Assembly: GCA_030710605.1 (NCBI GenBank)
Contig: CP092865.1
Location: 35,006,244 to 35,070,243 of the forward strand
Direction: 5' to 3'
Length of the DNA: 64,000 nt
Origin: Cordylochernes scorpioides
Taxonomy: Eukaryota; Arthropoda; Arachnida; Pseudoscorpiones; Chernetidae
Shown here: positions 52,611-63,162 of the stretch, one piece after another
Numbering within the stretch: the stretch's first letter is position 1
Layout: every line of letters starts with the position of its first letter
Program-made: the position numbers and the translations under genes
Notes under the pieces: model-generated
Told to the model about the DNA's origin: nothing
The model's database searches: none
The model's input: the letters and a program-made list of their open reading frames with translations, nothing else

Positions 52611-53900
52611 CTAGAAACATGCATCTCTGTGCATCAACTTCTTTAAAGTCTTTGTTTGGATATCGGCCATTATTTCCTTTGTGTTGACAAACTGGACAAC
52701 GATATAACCAGAGTTTATCTTATCTCTTGTGTAGTGGAACTGAATTGAGATGTGTTTGGAACGATTGTTATCAACGTTATTCTTAGAGAAGTCTATGGCT
52801 GATCGAATGTCGCAGTAGGTTGTGAGTGGTTTGGCAAAATGCGAGATAAATCCAAGATCAGACAGGGTTTGACCGAGCCAGATGGCCTCTTTAGCACTGT
52901 GACATAATGCTATATACTCCGATTCCATGGTAGACAACAAAACACATTGCTGCTTTTTAGATCGCCAATTGATGACATTCCCATCAATAACTGCAACCAT
53001 TCCGGAGTAGGATCTTCGATCATCTGTGTCACTCCCATAATCGGCGTTTGTGGACATTGCGACTTTATTGTTGTTTCCTTTGACATAGGAGAGTTCTAAG
53101 TCAATGGTACCTGATAGATATCTCAAAACATGTTTTGCAGCTTCCCAATGTTTCTCTCCTGGGTTTGCACAAAATTGGAAAAGTTTCGAAGTAGCAAAAG
53201 AGATATCTGGTCTAGTGCAATTGGACAAATGCAACAATGCACCAATAAGCTCTTTGTATGGTATATTAGACATTTGGTCTATTTCAGCTTGTGTATGGGG
53301 ACATTTTATTTTAGATAGTATGATAGCTGGGTCTAAAGGCGTACATACTTTGCGAACTTCGAACATATTATATCTTTCAAATAAAGTTTGTCTTTGATTG
53401 AGAGACAAACTCTCTTTGCCGTAATTTATCTCGACACCTAAAAAGAATGTAATGGGCCCAAGACTTTTAATTTGAAACTCTTGTATAATCTTATCCTCGA
53501 TTTCGTCAAGTGTATTCTGGTCAACAGCAAATGTCGCTAAGTCGTCTACATAAATTACTATGATTACCCTATCGTCAAGCACAAAAATGCAATTGCACGA
53601 TGAAATTTAGAAAAGCCCACTTTTTCAAGAAATTGACTCAGCGTGGTATTCCAACAAAAGGCTGCTTGTTTAAGCCCATAGATAGGTTTTAAAAGTCCAA
53701 GAACTTTATCTTTAGAATCCTGAAGCTTTACTCCTGGTGGCAAAGCCATGTACAATTCTTCATGAAGTTCCCCATATAAATATGCATTATTTATGTCTAA
53801 ATGCCTATTTACCCAGCCAGCTTTTTGGGTCAAAACTAAAAGCATTCGGATTATACCGAAATTGGCAACAGGGGCATATATTTGATTAAAGTCAATATCG
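52611..53900 (-). pseudogene. Copia 2 reverse transcriptase and RNase H
   Basis: Blocks HLDINNAYLYGELHEELYMA (about 53800), YGLKQAAFCW (about 53670), IIVIYVDDLATFAV (YVDD, about 53550), PYKELIGALLHLSNCTRPDI (about 53220), then RNase H SGMVAVIDGNVINWRSKKQ and LLSTMESEYIAL (about 52930), and SKHISIQFHYTRD. A frame change lies near 53575. Confidence 0.9.
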
Positions 53901-54464
53901 GGTGTCTGGCTGTAACCTTTAGCTACGAGCCTAGCTTTGAATTCACTAACCTTTCCTTTAGAATCTCCTTTTATTTAAAAAACCCAACGATTACCGATTA
54001 CTTTCTTATTTTCAGGTAAATTAGTGATAACCCATGTTTGTCTTTCTTCTAAACAATTTAACTCTTCTTGTATCGCATTTTTCCAAAGATCCGATTCGGG
54101 TGAGCAAACAGCTTCTTCAAAAGTTTGAGGTTCAGACACCTCGCATAAATTTAGTTCAACATTAGCAAGATTCAGTGTTTTTCTTTAAATTTCTCTCGCG
54201 ACTACGGAGGCTCAAAGTATTATCAGAACTACCCCACACTATATCTCTAACTTCTGAAGTCGACGGAACTTCTAGTTGACTGTCGTAACCTGGTTGAAGG
54301 TCAGGATCACGTGGCGGGAGAACTTTGCTCTGTTCCGGCAACCAAACGAAACTGTTTTTAGCCTTGCTACCCTCCGTTACGTCATCCTTAAGCTGGTTTA
54401 AACCGACTTTATTTTCGTCGAATCTAGCATGTTTAGTTATGAACACTTGTTTAGAATCATTATC

Positions 54465-55094
54465 TCAGAGTCTATAACCTTTGGATTGTGTTGAATATCC
54501 GACTAAGATACATCTTTTAGCTCGACGGTCGAATTTCTTTCGTTTTTGCTTTGGAATATGAGCATAACCTAGAGCTCCAAATATTTTAAAATGACGTACG
54601 CTCACTTTTCTTGAAAGCCAAATCTCCTCTGGAACTTTGTTATCAAGAGCGCTACAAAGGCGTCTATTTTTAATGTATGCGGCACAATTAACGTTTTCAG
54701 CCCAGAATTTTTGTGGCAAATCAGCGTTGTGCATTGACGCTCTAGCCATGTCAAGTAACGAACGATTTAATGGCTCCGAGACGCCATTTTGCTGAGGGCT
54801 GTAAGAATTGGTTAATTCGTGTTTTATTCCAAGGCACTCAAGTTTTTGTTTAAAGTTTTTATTACAATATTCTAACCCGTTATCTGTCCGCAAACGTTTA
54901 ATCTTATGACCTGTTTCTCTTTCGGCTCTAGCCCTAAAGATGTCAAAGTATTCAATAACTTGATCTTTATGCTTTAAGAAATAAACAATAACTCTGCGGG
55001 AGAAATCGTCTGTAAATGTTAGAGAATAGCGTGATCCAGCAAAATAATCAACTGGAAATGGTCCACACAGATCGCTATGTATTAACTCTAACAA
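54465..55094 (-). pseudogene. Copia 2 integrase core
   Basis: LIHSDLCGPFPVDYFAGSRY (first D), FTDDFSRRVIVYFL, RTDNGLEYCN (second D), SYSPQQNGVSEPLNRSLLDM (E), HFKIFGALGYAHIPKQKRKK. The zinc-binding N-terminus lies at 55100-55290 in other frames (HINADTLNKLAKN). A further fragment (54162-54446) is the linker to RT. Confidence 0.88.
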
Positions 55095-55330
55095 ATTTTA
55101 GTTTTTATTTTATATGGAGAGCTTTTATATGGCGACATTGTTGACTTTGTCATACAGCAATCATCGCATATTGACATTTCTACTTTGGAAATTTCAAGAC
55201 CATTAAAAACGCTATTTTTAGCTAACTTGTTTAAAGTGTCTGCATTGATATGCATAAAGTGTTTATGCTAAAGTTCTAGTGTAGGCGGACTTGAACTAGC
55301 TATCGTAAAGATAGAGGCTGCCTGGCCGGC

Positions 55331-55487
55331 ATTCATATTTCTTGAAATAAAAGACACTTCGGCCAGTGAATCTTTTTATTGTCTCTCATTTTCTTTATCC
55401 TTCTCTGTATACTCTCCACTAGAATTTCCATGTAATTTATATCTGATAAAAAGATTCACTGGCCGAAGTGTCTTTTATTTCAAGAAA
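55331..55487. repeat. Perfect ~40-bp inverted repeat inside copia 2
   Basis: TTCTTGAAATAAAAGACACT..GAATCTTTTT (55337-55375) is repeated in reverse at 55445-55485, about 70 bp apart. It lies where copia protease meets integrase and breaks the reading frame. Both arms being perfect suggests a recent event. Confidence 0.85.
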
Positions 55488-56333
55488 AATTGAACTAGCT
55501 AAGTGCGCATTTTGTAAGATAAGCTTACCTCTAACGATGTACAATCCGTTTAGGTTCCTTGCCACACATATCACTCTGTTGTCACTGAACACTTTTGCCT
55601 TGTGGTTACAATTCTTGATGTGCTTGCCTTTATCCTCTGTTTGCGACACAGAAAGCAAATTTCTTCTTGCTTGGGGCACAAAAGGCACGTCGTTCAAAGT
55701 GACATCTTGCGTTCCAGTATCCAGGTACATCTTCATGTGGGTATTTCCAACTCCCTCTACTTGTAGGTTGCCGCTCGCAGTCTGGATGGGCTCACACGTA
55801 GTAGGCTGGAAACTTGTAAACCATTGTCGGTACTTACAGACGTGATGTGTTGCGCCGCTGTCCAAGATTAATTCTTCTTCCGAAGAGATTGCATTGAAGA
55901 CCATGAGCATATTCTCCGACGGAGATATAAAAGAGTCTTTCTTCCTGCTGTAGCTTTTATCCGCCTTGTAGTCTCGGTTGATGGCGACCTGCAATCCTTG
56001 GCGATATGGCCGATTTTCGAACATCGGTAGCACTTGACTCTTTGTTTCCTGGAAGTCTTCCTAGTGTCGTCCTTTGAAAAATTGAGTGCTTCTCCGAGAC
56101 CTGAACTTGCTCCTTCTCGGGCAGATATTCTTTCATACTCTGTGAGTAGAGTATTTCTTACCTTGTTCGATGTGACATCAGAGTCCTCGACATTTCCGAA
56201 CGACATCACCAGGGAATTGAAGCTGTCAGGTAACCCTGATAGCATGCTGTATGCTATATCTTGATCGTCGACTTCCGCACCTGCCTCTTTTAAATGGTCA
56301 GTGCAAATTTTCAATCTATTCAAATAGTCTAAC
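55437..56333 (-). pseudogene. Copia 2 Gag C-terminus, zinc knuckle and protease
   Basis: From 56323: LKICTDHLKEAGAEVDDQDI, SMLSGLPDSFNSLVMSF (gag), RVKCYRCSKIGHIAKDCRSP (zinc knuckle, about 56020). After one shift: ELILDSGATHHVCKYRQWF (protease DSG, about 55870) and NDVPFVPQARRNLLSVSQ. It joins the gag N-terminus at 63163-63528 across the BEL insertion. Confidence 0.88.
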
Positions 56334-56820
56334 TGTTCAGGATTAGAGTTGTTCTCTTTTATTTTTATTTGTGTACATTGTGTAAATTCATTATTTGTTT
56401 TTGTATAAGATTATATTCGTTTTCTTTGTAGGCAAATATCAGACGCACCTAAATTGTAGGTATTATGTAAATTTACTGTCTCTTTTTTTTGTTTTGTGTA
56501 ATATATGAAATATATGTAAAATAGAATAGTATAAAAGGGAAAATTTTGGATGAATAAAGTGTGTGTGAAAGTGAGGCTGGTCTAGGGTGTCTTGCTTGAC
56601 CTCCTTTTCAAATTTAAATTGTCTCCACAGGGGAGACTGGTCCCTCGACATCTGAATCTAAGGGCGCCTAGGGCAGACAGCCTTTATTGCGCCAACAACT
56701 GGTCCCTCGACATCTGAATCTAAGGGCGCCTAGGGCAGATAGCCTTTATTGCGCCAACCACTGGTCCCTCGATATCTGAATCTAAGGGCGCCTAGGGCAG
56801 ACAGCCCTACTGCGCCAACA
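56334..56820 (+). repeat. BEL/Pao 5' LTR with three 62-bp repeats
   Basis: The LTR has a TATA box (TATAAAAG, about 56530) and a poly(A) signal (AATAAA, 56553-56558). Its last 185 bp are three tandem copies of a 62-bp unit (56636-56697, 56698-56759, 56760-56820), each starting CTGGTCCCTCGA and ending GCGCCAACA. Confidence 0.92.
56530..56537 (+). promoter_or_regulatory. TATA box in the BEL/Pao LTR
   Basis: TATAAAAG is conserved in both LTRs (second copy at about 62885-62895). The poly(A) signal follows about 20 bp on, so R begins between or just after them. Confidence 0.6.
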
Positions 56821-56822
56821 AG

Positions 56823-56840
56823 TGGTCCCTCGAGCCGGAT
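56823..56840 (+). promoter_or_regulatory. Primer binding site (tRNA-Tyr-like)
   Basis: TGGTCCCTCGAGCCGGAT begins two bases after the LTR, the usual spacing, and complements the 3' end of tRNA-Tyr including CCA. Confidence 0.65.
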
Positions 56841-56966
56841 CGAAGCGCTAAGGAGACGCAGTCAACGGATTTGGAGGGAACTCCTCGTATCAGGAGGAGT
56901 ATTAGAAAAAACCTCGGAATCGGGTCAGTAAGATATCCGGACGCAGAGCCTCAGACAACAATTCCC

Positions 56967-59900
56967 ATGGCCACAACAGAGCTGACTGGGGAGGGAATGG
57001 ACTCGACCAGGACAACGGATGATGTTCCAGACGGACCCAGCCTTGTGGAAACTTACGGGAAGTTGGAAAAGGATACTGGAGCAAAAGCTGGAACAGGTGG
57101 ACGGTCAGCTGCTTCGAGCCGATCAGATCGTTTAAGGAAACAAATGGAGCTTCAGATGGTGAAGCTGAGAATTGAAGAAGAGAAAGGGAAGCTTCGGGTC
57201 AACTCGCTGCAGCAGCGGGAATTGGAGCTGCGAAGGAGCCTGATAGAGGACGACTCCCAGTGCCTTAGCAGCGACGACGATGTCCCTGAAGACACCAAAG
57301 CCGAGAATGATGAGAAATACGTGGCGGAACGGGAGACAGGGCCGAAAGAAGAGCCATTGCTGTCGAAGACTTCCCCTGTATTTCGTCCCACAACGCAACC
57401 TGGTCGCTGCGCGAATGATCCAGAGCCTACTTCTGGTGCCAGCGAATTGGCAATGGCGTTGGTAGAGGCTTTCAAACAGCAGGGCCTAAACACGGAGAGA
57501 TTGATGGCGCGTCAGGGTTCGGGTGGACAGTTGCCTGTATTTTCCAAGAACCCCCTTGATTGGCCGGTGTTCATCCAGCACTATCGGCAATCAACCAAGG
57601 ACTGTGGGTATTCTCCAGCTCAGAACATGGCGAGGTTGGAGAGAGCGGTGCAGGGAGATGCAAGAAGGTCAGTGCGTGCTCTCATGATTGTCCCGGCCAA
57701 TTCTGAGGTGGTAATACAGGTTTTGGAACAGCGGTACGGACAGCCTGAGTACGTGGTACAGGCCTTGATTGAAATGGCCAAGAAGACCCCATCGCCGAAG
57801 GAGGGTCGATTGTCTGGGATCTTGGATTACGCCAACGCTATAAATAACCTGGTGACAACGGTGAAGGCGCTGGACACCCCGAGCCACCTGCAAAATCCTC
57901 AATTGAAGAAGGAGTTGGTAGACAAACTGCCAGATGCGCTGCGGTTGCAGTGGGGAGAATACGTGTTGATGCGAGGGGGTGCAGGAGAAGTCACATTGGA
58001 AGACCTTTCTGTGTGGATGAATATAAAAGCTGCAGCAGTCAGCATGGTGACCATCCCGGACTTCAAAAAAGGCCGTGAGAGGGATAATGGGCATCATAGC
58101 GTTATGACGGCGGTTGAGTCGGGTTCTCCCGGGAAATGCGCGGCGTGTAACGAGGCCGGTCATTGCATTCGGAATTGCCATCTATTTAGGTCAAGTGACA
58201 TCGATGACCGATGGAGGATGGTCAAGGAGAAGAAGTTGTGCATTTCCTGTTTGCGAAAGGGACATGGCATAAAAAACTGCCGCCAAAAGAAGGTGTGTGG
58301 TGCGGGTGGATGTGAGCGGAGCCATCATCCCCTTCTGCACAGTGAGAGGGAAAGACCAGCGGCAACCTCGTCGACCGACACCAGAACCCCAGCAGAAATA
58401 AGTGGACTGTTGAATGGAAGCTCGCGAACCGTCATACTGCGGGTTATTATGGTCCAACTGTATGGAAAGGATGGAAAGTCAAGGAAGGAGTGTGCGATTT
58501 TTGATGAATGCTCTTCCGTGACGATGATGGATGCGGATTTGGCGAATCAACTCGGACTACAGGGAAGGACTGACCCCCTGCGGCTCAAATGGACAGACGG
58601 GAGAATGCAGGAAGATTTCACTTCCCGACGTGTTTCTTGTGAGGTCGGCCCCGTAGAGGATAGGCATAGATTCAGCCTGAATAATGTACGAACTGTACAA
58701 AATCTCTGTCTTCCTGCTCAGCCATACAGATATAATGAGCTGTGCGAAAAGTGGAATCACCTAAACGCGGTAAAAATACCAGATATGGGTAATATAAAAC
58801 TGAGATTTCTAATCGGTCAACCCCACATTAGGCTGACGGCGGCGAGAGAAATCATAGAGGGAACTGGCGACTCTCCTATTTTGACAAAAACCCATCTAGG
58901 GTGGTTGGTACACGGTCCAACAGGCAATGTAAGCGGAAATGGGGAGATTTCTTTCTCTACCTTTGCGGTATCTGACGAGGACTTTCTTCATGATCTGGTG
59001 AAGGAAAATTTCAAAATTGAAAGCATTGGGGTTAGGGGGCTGTTACCTCGTTCAAAACAGGACCTTCTGGCGGAGCAGAAGATGAATGAACTCACTCGAC
59101 GAGTTGGAGACAGATGGGAAACTGGTTTGCTGTGGAAGGTGAACGAGGGGGATATGAGGCTACCTGATAACTACAGTGTTGCATTCAACTGTCTTATAGG
59201 AGTAGAAAGGCGACTAGAACGAGACCCCTTGCTGAAAGTGGAATATCAGGAGAAGATCGATCATTATTCGAGAATGGGCTTCGCTCGGATTCTAAGTAAG
59301 GAGGAGAGAAACGTGAAGACGGGAAGGCAGTGGCTCCAGCCGCATTTCCCCACCTTTCACCCCAACAAACTCGGAAAAATGAGAATAGTGTTTGATGCTT
59401 CAAGCAAATGTAATGGTCTCTCCCTAAACTCGTTCCTGCTGACTGGGCCTGACTTGTTGGTGTCGCTTCCCGGAGTGCTGCTTAAATTCAGAAGAAAAGC
59501 TATTGCTTTCACCGGGGACATAACTGAAATGTTCCATCAGGTGAAAATCAGACAGGATGATTGTGCTGCACCTGGTGGTTGGCTGCAGGTGGCTGCGCAG
59601 AACATGCGCACTTCCAGTCTCATCGTGGGTATTGACTTGGTGCCCATTCCTTCCATCCCCCAAGTGATGACCTTGGAGGCCGACATCACAACAGAGGAAT
59701 GCCGCAATCTCCTGTTCTCTACTCTTAATGGCTGGAAGGCTGACATCTTCCTCAATGACGGAGCCCCCAACTTGGGACAGAACTGGGTCCAGGGTGCCTA
59801 TGGCCAAGCGAAACTCACCCTCTTCGCCCTCAAACTGGCCACAGAGTTTCTAGTGAAGGGAGGCTGGTTCGTCACCAAAATCTTCCGCTCTAAGGAATAC

Positions 59901-60509
59901 AACTCCCTCAAGTTCGTGGCAGAGAAGATGTTCAAGCGGGTGATTGTGTCCAAGCCCAAGGCCTCCAGAAATGAGTCTGCAGAAATATTCTGGGTGTGCA
60001 AACACTATTTGGCCCCAGACAAGATTGACCCCAAGTTCCTGGACCCCCAGTATGTCTTCAGGGACGTGGTGCAGGAGGGATCCAAGAACAAAGTGAGCGA
60101 CCTGCTCAAGCCAGTCTTCAGGGAGAAGCCCAAGGCAGAGGGCTATGATGATCTCCTGGTCTACAAGAAGATGCCAATCTCTGAGTTCATCTACGGGGAC
60201 AACTACACTGAGATCCTCTACAATGCCTATGAGATCACTCTAGATGACGAGACCATTGCCAACCACCTCTCCACCACAGCAGAGATTGAGGAGAATCTTA
60301 AGGACATCAAAGTTCTGGGTCCGGCAGACATTAAGCGGCTGCTGAAGTGGAGGAGGGCACTGCGGGAGGAGCTGGTAAAGAAGGAGCCGGGCAGGGAGGC
60401 AGAGGAGAAGTTGGAAGAGGAAGATGTGGATGCCCTGCTGGCCAAAGAGCTGGAAGAGGTCACTGGAAACATGCGCAAGGAGAAGAAGCGCAAGCAGAAG
60501 AAGCTCTAG
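56967..60509 (+). CDS. Chimeric Gag-protease-RT-FTSJ3 protein, 1,180 codons
   Basis: The first ATG in frame is 56967 (MATTELTGEGMDSTR); the frame is open further back to about 56871. Domains: coiled coil (about residues 60-100), DUF1759-type Gag (FSKNPLDWPVFIQHY, about 190-340), two zinc knuckles (CAACNEAGHCIRNC and CISCLRKGHGIKNC, 390-445), aspartic protease FDECSSVTMMD (about 512; usual form DEGSS), then BEL RT up to FTGDITEMFHQVKIRQDD (865). At 59562 the sequence changes in frame to CAAPGGWLQVAAQNM, the SAM-binding motif of the FtsJ/SPB1 methyltransferase, and continues to 60509. The protein would be a Gag fusion with a methyltransferase domain. Confidence 0.9.
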   Translation: MATTELTGEGMDSTRTTDDVPDGPSLVETYGKLEKDTGAKAGTGGRSAASSRSDRLRKQMELQMVKLRIEEEKGKLRVNSLQQRELELRRSLIEDDSQCLSSDDDVPEDTKAENDEKYVAERETGPKEEPLLSKTSPVFRPTTQPGRCANDPEPTSGASELAMALVEAFKQQGLNTERLMARQGSGGQLPVFSKNPLDWPVFIQHYRQSTKDCGYSPAQNMARLERAVQGDARRSVRALMIVPANSEVVIQVLEQRYGQPEYVVQALIEMAKKTPSPKEGRLSGILDYANAINNLVTTVKALDTPSHLQNPQLKKELVDKLPDALRLQWGEYVLMRGGAGEVTLEDLSVWMNIKAAAVSMVTIPDFKKGRERDNGHHSVMTAVESGSPGKCAACNEAGHCIRNCHLFRSSDIDDRWRMVKEKKLCISCLRKGHGIKNCRQKKVCGAGGCERSHHPLLHSERERPAATSSTDTRTPAEISGLLNGSSRTVILRVIMVQLYGKDGKSRKECAIFDECSSVTMMDADLANQLGLQGRTDPLRLKWTDGRMQEDFTSRRVSCEVGPVEDRHRFSLNNVRTVQNLCLPAQPYRYNELCEKWNHLNAVKIPDMGNIKLRFLIGQPHIRLTAAREIIEGTGDSPILTKTHLGWLVHGPTGNVSGNGEISFSTFAVSDEDFLHDLVKENFKIESIGVRGLLPRSKQDLLAEQKMNELTRRVGDRWETGLLWKVNEGDMRLPDNYSVAFNCLIGVERRLERDPLLKVEYQEKIDHYSRMGFARILSKEERNVKTGRQWLQPHFPTFHPNKLGKMRIVFDASSKCNGLSLNSFLLTGPDLLVSLPGVLLKFRRKAIAFTGDITEMFHQVKIRQDDCAAPGGWLQVAAQNMRTSSLIVGIDLVPIPSIPQVMTLEADITTEECRNLLFSTLNGWKADIFLNDGAPNLGQNWVQGAYGQAKLTLFALKLATEFLVKGGWFVTKIFRSKEYNSLKFVAEKMFKRVIVSKPKASRNESAEIFWVCKHYLAPDKIDPKFLDPQYVFRDVVQEGSKNKVSDLLKPVFREKPKAEGYDDLLVYKKMPISEFIYGDNYTEILYNAYEITLDDETIANHLSTTAEIEENLKDIKVLGPADIKRLLKWRRALREELVKKEPGREAEEKLEEEDVDALLAKELEEVTGNMRKEKKRKQKKL

Positions 60510-61240
60510 AAGAGACAGACTCAGATGTTGAAGAGTGAGGCTGAGACCGACCTGCTGGCTGAAGACTATAACCTCTTCACTATCTCCAAGATCAAGACCA
60601 AGAAGGCCTTGGAGACGATTGGAGCTAACCAGGAGCCCCCAGAGCTGGAGCCAGAACCAGAGGAGGAAGAAGCTGAGCTGAACAAGAAGAAGCTCAAGTA
60701 CTACAGCCGGGATGAGCTGCCCGACTACCACACAGAGGGCGACGGAGCCCCCAAGTCTAGCTTAGAGAATGAGGACAGTGACGTGGTAGATGATGGAGAT
60801 GCTCTGGACTCAGCCAGTGGTGAGGAAGACAATGAGGAGATTTCAGAAGACGAAGGACTTCCAGATTCTGAAGAATGTTCAGCCGAGGAATCTGAAATGG
60901 ATGATGATGATGAAGAAGCAGATGATGATGAAGAGGCAGATGAGGAAGAGAACCCCCTGGTGATGAAGTTTAAGCAGAGCATGGACTCCAGGTGCAAGGA
61001 GTACTTTGACCAGCCCATGTTCAGGGAAGCTGACGAGGACTTCACTGAGTTGGAGATTGACCTGATGAACAAGGCTCTTCAGCAGAATGTCCAAGGTAAA
61101 GACAAGACCAAAAAGGAACGGAAGAAATCCACTGTTGAAGCTCCCAAGAAAAAAGGGAAAGCCGGAAAAATAAACTTGAAGAGGATGCAAGAGAAAGCTG
61201 CCAAGAGGACAGAGGCCAAATTGGACCTCAAAGCTGAAAA
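59562..61240 (+). pseudogene. FTSJ3: Captured FTSJ3/SPB1 rRNA methyltransferase cDNA
   Basis: Matches the 2'-O-ribose methyltransferase that modifies pre-rRNA in the nucleolus. Seen: SAM motif CAAPGGWLQ, IVGIDLVPIPSIP, catalytic LNDGAPNLG (D), GGWFVTKIFRS (K), SKPKASRNESAEIF (E), then VFRDVV, the DUF3381 region to KKRKQKKL, TAG at 60507-60509, and in the same frame 60525-61240 the acidic linker (DDDEEADDDEEADEEE) and part of the C-terminal region (MDSRCKEYFDQPMFREADED). Missing: about 50 N-terminal residues with the first Lys of the K-D-K-E tetrad, and the Spb1_C tail. No introns, one stop, no frameshift in 1.68 kb. GC-rich third positions differ from the BEL part. Capture is most likely by template switching onto host mRNA. 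Confidence 0.9.
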
Positions 61241-61450
61241 TGGATTTCGTCCCGAAATCGGGGGGAAATATGTTCAGGATTGGAGTTGTTCTCTTTTATT
61301 TTTATTTGTGTACATTGTGTAAATTCATTATTTGTTTTTGTATAAGATTATATTCGTTTTCTTTGTAGGCAAATATCAGACGCACCTAAATTGTAGGTAT
61401 TATGTAAATTTACTGTCTCTTTTTTTGTTTTGTGTAATATATGAAATATA

Positions 61451-62868
61451 CACTGCGTGACATTGAAAATGGAACACCAAGAAATAGTGGCCAGAAAATT
61501 ATGCAAATTTCAGGGTAGACGCGCCTAACCGAGTTATGCAAATGATGTAAAATGCGCAGCTCTTCTGCGCACAAGGAGTAAGATATAAGGGAAGGAATTT
61601 GCAGAAAGGACAGTATTCGTGTCGTTATTTATTCAAGGAAAATCATTGTAGAAATTTTGTTCTTGTGTCAAAAGACACGTGTAATAACAGAGAATGCCAG
61701 GTCATCGTAAACGAAGGCAGTTCAAGCAGACAGACGCTTTTACGAGGGGCATGGTGATCGGACTGAAAAGGGCAGGTTGGTCCATACGTCAAATCGCAGC
61801 TGATACACACCTTGGTGCGTCCACGGTGCACCGACTGTGGAGAAGATGGTTGGAGCAAGGAAATGTGGCAATTTATAGGAATGTCGGTGCAACCAGAGTG
61901 ACGTCAGCACGTGTGGATCGGCGTATCCTTCGATAAGCAGTGGCGGCCCTAAAAGCCACTTGTACCGCCATCCTGCAACACGTGCAAGACACCCTAGATC
62001 ATTCCATCCCGACCAGAACCATTTCCCGTCGATTGGTTGCTAATGGCTTGCACTCATGCCGTCCGCTAAGAAGACTGCCATTGACCCCACCGAATAGGCG
62101 CCAACGTTTGGAATGGTGCTGGGCTAGATCGACGTGGATGACGGAATGGCACAGGGTCGTGTTCTCAGATGAGTCGCGTTTCTGCTTGTCCAGTGATAGT
62201 CGCCGTGTACGCGTGTGGCGTCGACGTGGAGAAAGATCCAATCCGGCAGCAATTGTGGAACGCCCCACAGTGCGACAACGTGGAATCATGGTTTGGGGCG
62301 CAATCGCGTATGATTCCAGGTCACCTTTACTTCGTATTCAGGGCACTATGACGGCCCAACGATACGTTGATGATGTGCTGTGACCGGTGACACTCCCTTA
62401 CCTTCAGGGGGTACCCAATGCCCTTTATCAGTAGGATAACGCCCGACCGCACACTGCTCGCATTAGCCAACAAGCTCTGCAAGATGTACAGTGCTTCCCT
62501 GGCCACCGTACTCTCCTGATCTCTCACCAATCGAGCACGTCTGGGACATCATTGGACGCCGTTTGCATGCCTTGCCACAGCCGCGTTCAGAAGACGAACT
62601 GTGGCAAATGGTTGAGAGGGAATGGAGAGCCATCCCTCAGGACCCCATCCGTACTCTGATTGACTATCTACCTAGACGTGTTGCTGCGTGCATCGCCGAC
62701 CGCGGTGGTCCTACTTGCTACTAAGCCGACGCCGTTCTCGCTCTGTATTATGACTATCATTTTGAAATAAAGATCACTTATTGTTCGTCCCTGTCTCTCT
62801 CTGTCTGCCGAGTTTCATCACTTTCTGGCCACTATTTCTTGGTGTTCCATTTTCAATGTCACGCAGTG
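61451..62868 (+). mobile_element. Tc1-like DNA transposon
   Basis: Perfect 47-bp inverted ends starting CACTGCGTGACATTGAAAAT, flanked by TA (61449-61450, 62869-62870). Contains one transposase gene, 61694-62724. Confidence 0.96.
61694..62724 (+). pseudogene. Tc1-like transposase (DD34E)
   Basis: MPGHRKRRQFKQTDAFTRGM starts at ATG 61694. It has two helix-turn-helix regions (GWSIRQIAADTHLGASTVHR; TRTISRRLVANGLHSC), an arginine-rich linker, then the triad: VFSDESRF (D, about 62165), DNARPHTAR (D, about 62440) and PYSPDLSPIEHVWD (E, about 62505). Stops at 61934-61936 (TAA), 62381-62383 (TGA) and 62435 (TAG), plus a shift near 62490. Length (about 343 codons) is normal. It cuts and pastes the element at TA. 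Confidence 0.93.
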
Positions 62869-63162
62869 TATGTAAAATAGATTAGTATAAAAGGGAAAAT
62901 TTTGGATGAATAAAGTGTGTGTGAAAGTGAGGCTGGTCTAGGGTGTCTTGCTTGACCTCCTTTTCAAATTTAAATTGTCTCCACAGGGGAGACTGGTCCC
63001 TCGACATCTGAATCTAAGGGCGCCTAGGGCAGATAGCCTTTATTGCGCCAACAACTGGTCCCTCGATATCAGAATCTAAGGGCGCCTAGGGCAGACAGCG
63101 TTTATTGCGGCAACAACTGGTCCCTCGATATCTGAATCTAAGGGCGCCTAGGGCAGACAGCC

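Noticed and set aside
60240..61190. Leucine/serine-rich minus-strand ORFs
   Set aside because: They are complements of the acidic GAG/GAT-rich FTSJ3 sequence and have no independent support.
59562..61240. FTSJ3 segment as a genuine host gene with a nearby exon structure
   Set aside because: No introns or splice sites, no N-terminus, in frame with BEL RT, and enclosed by LTRs with one target duplication.
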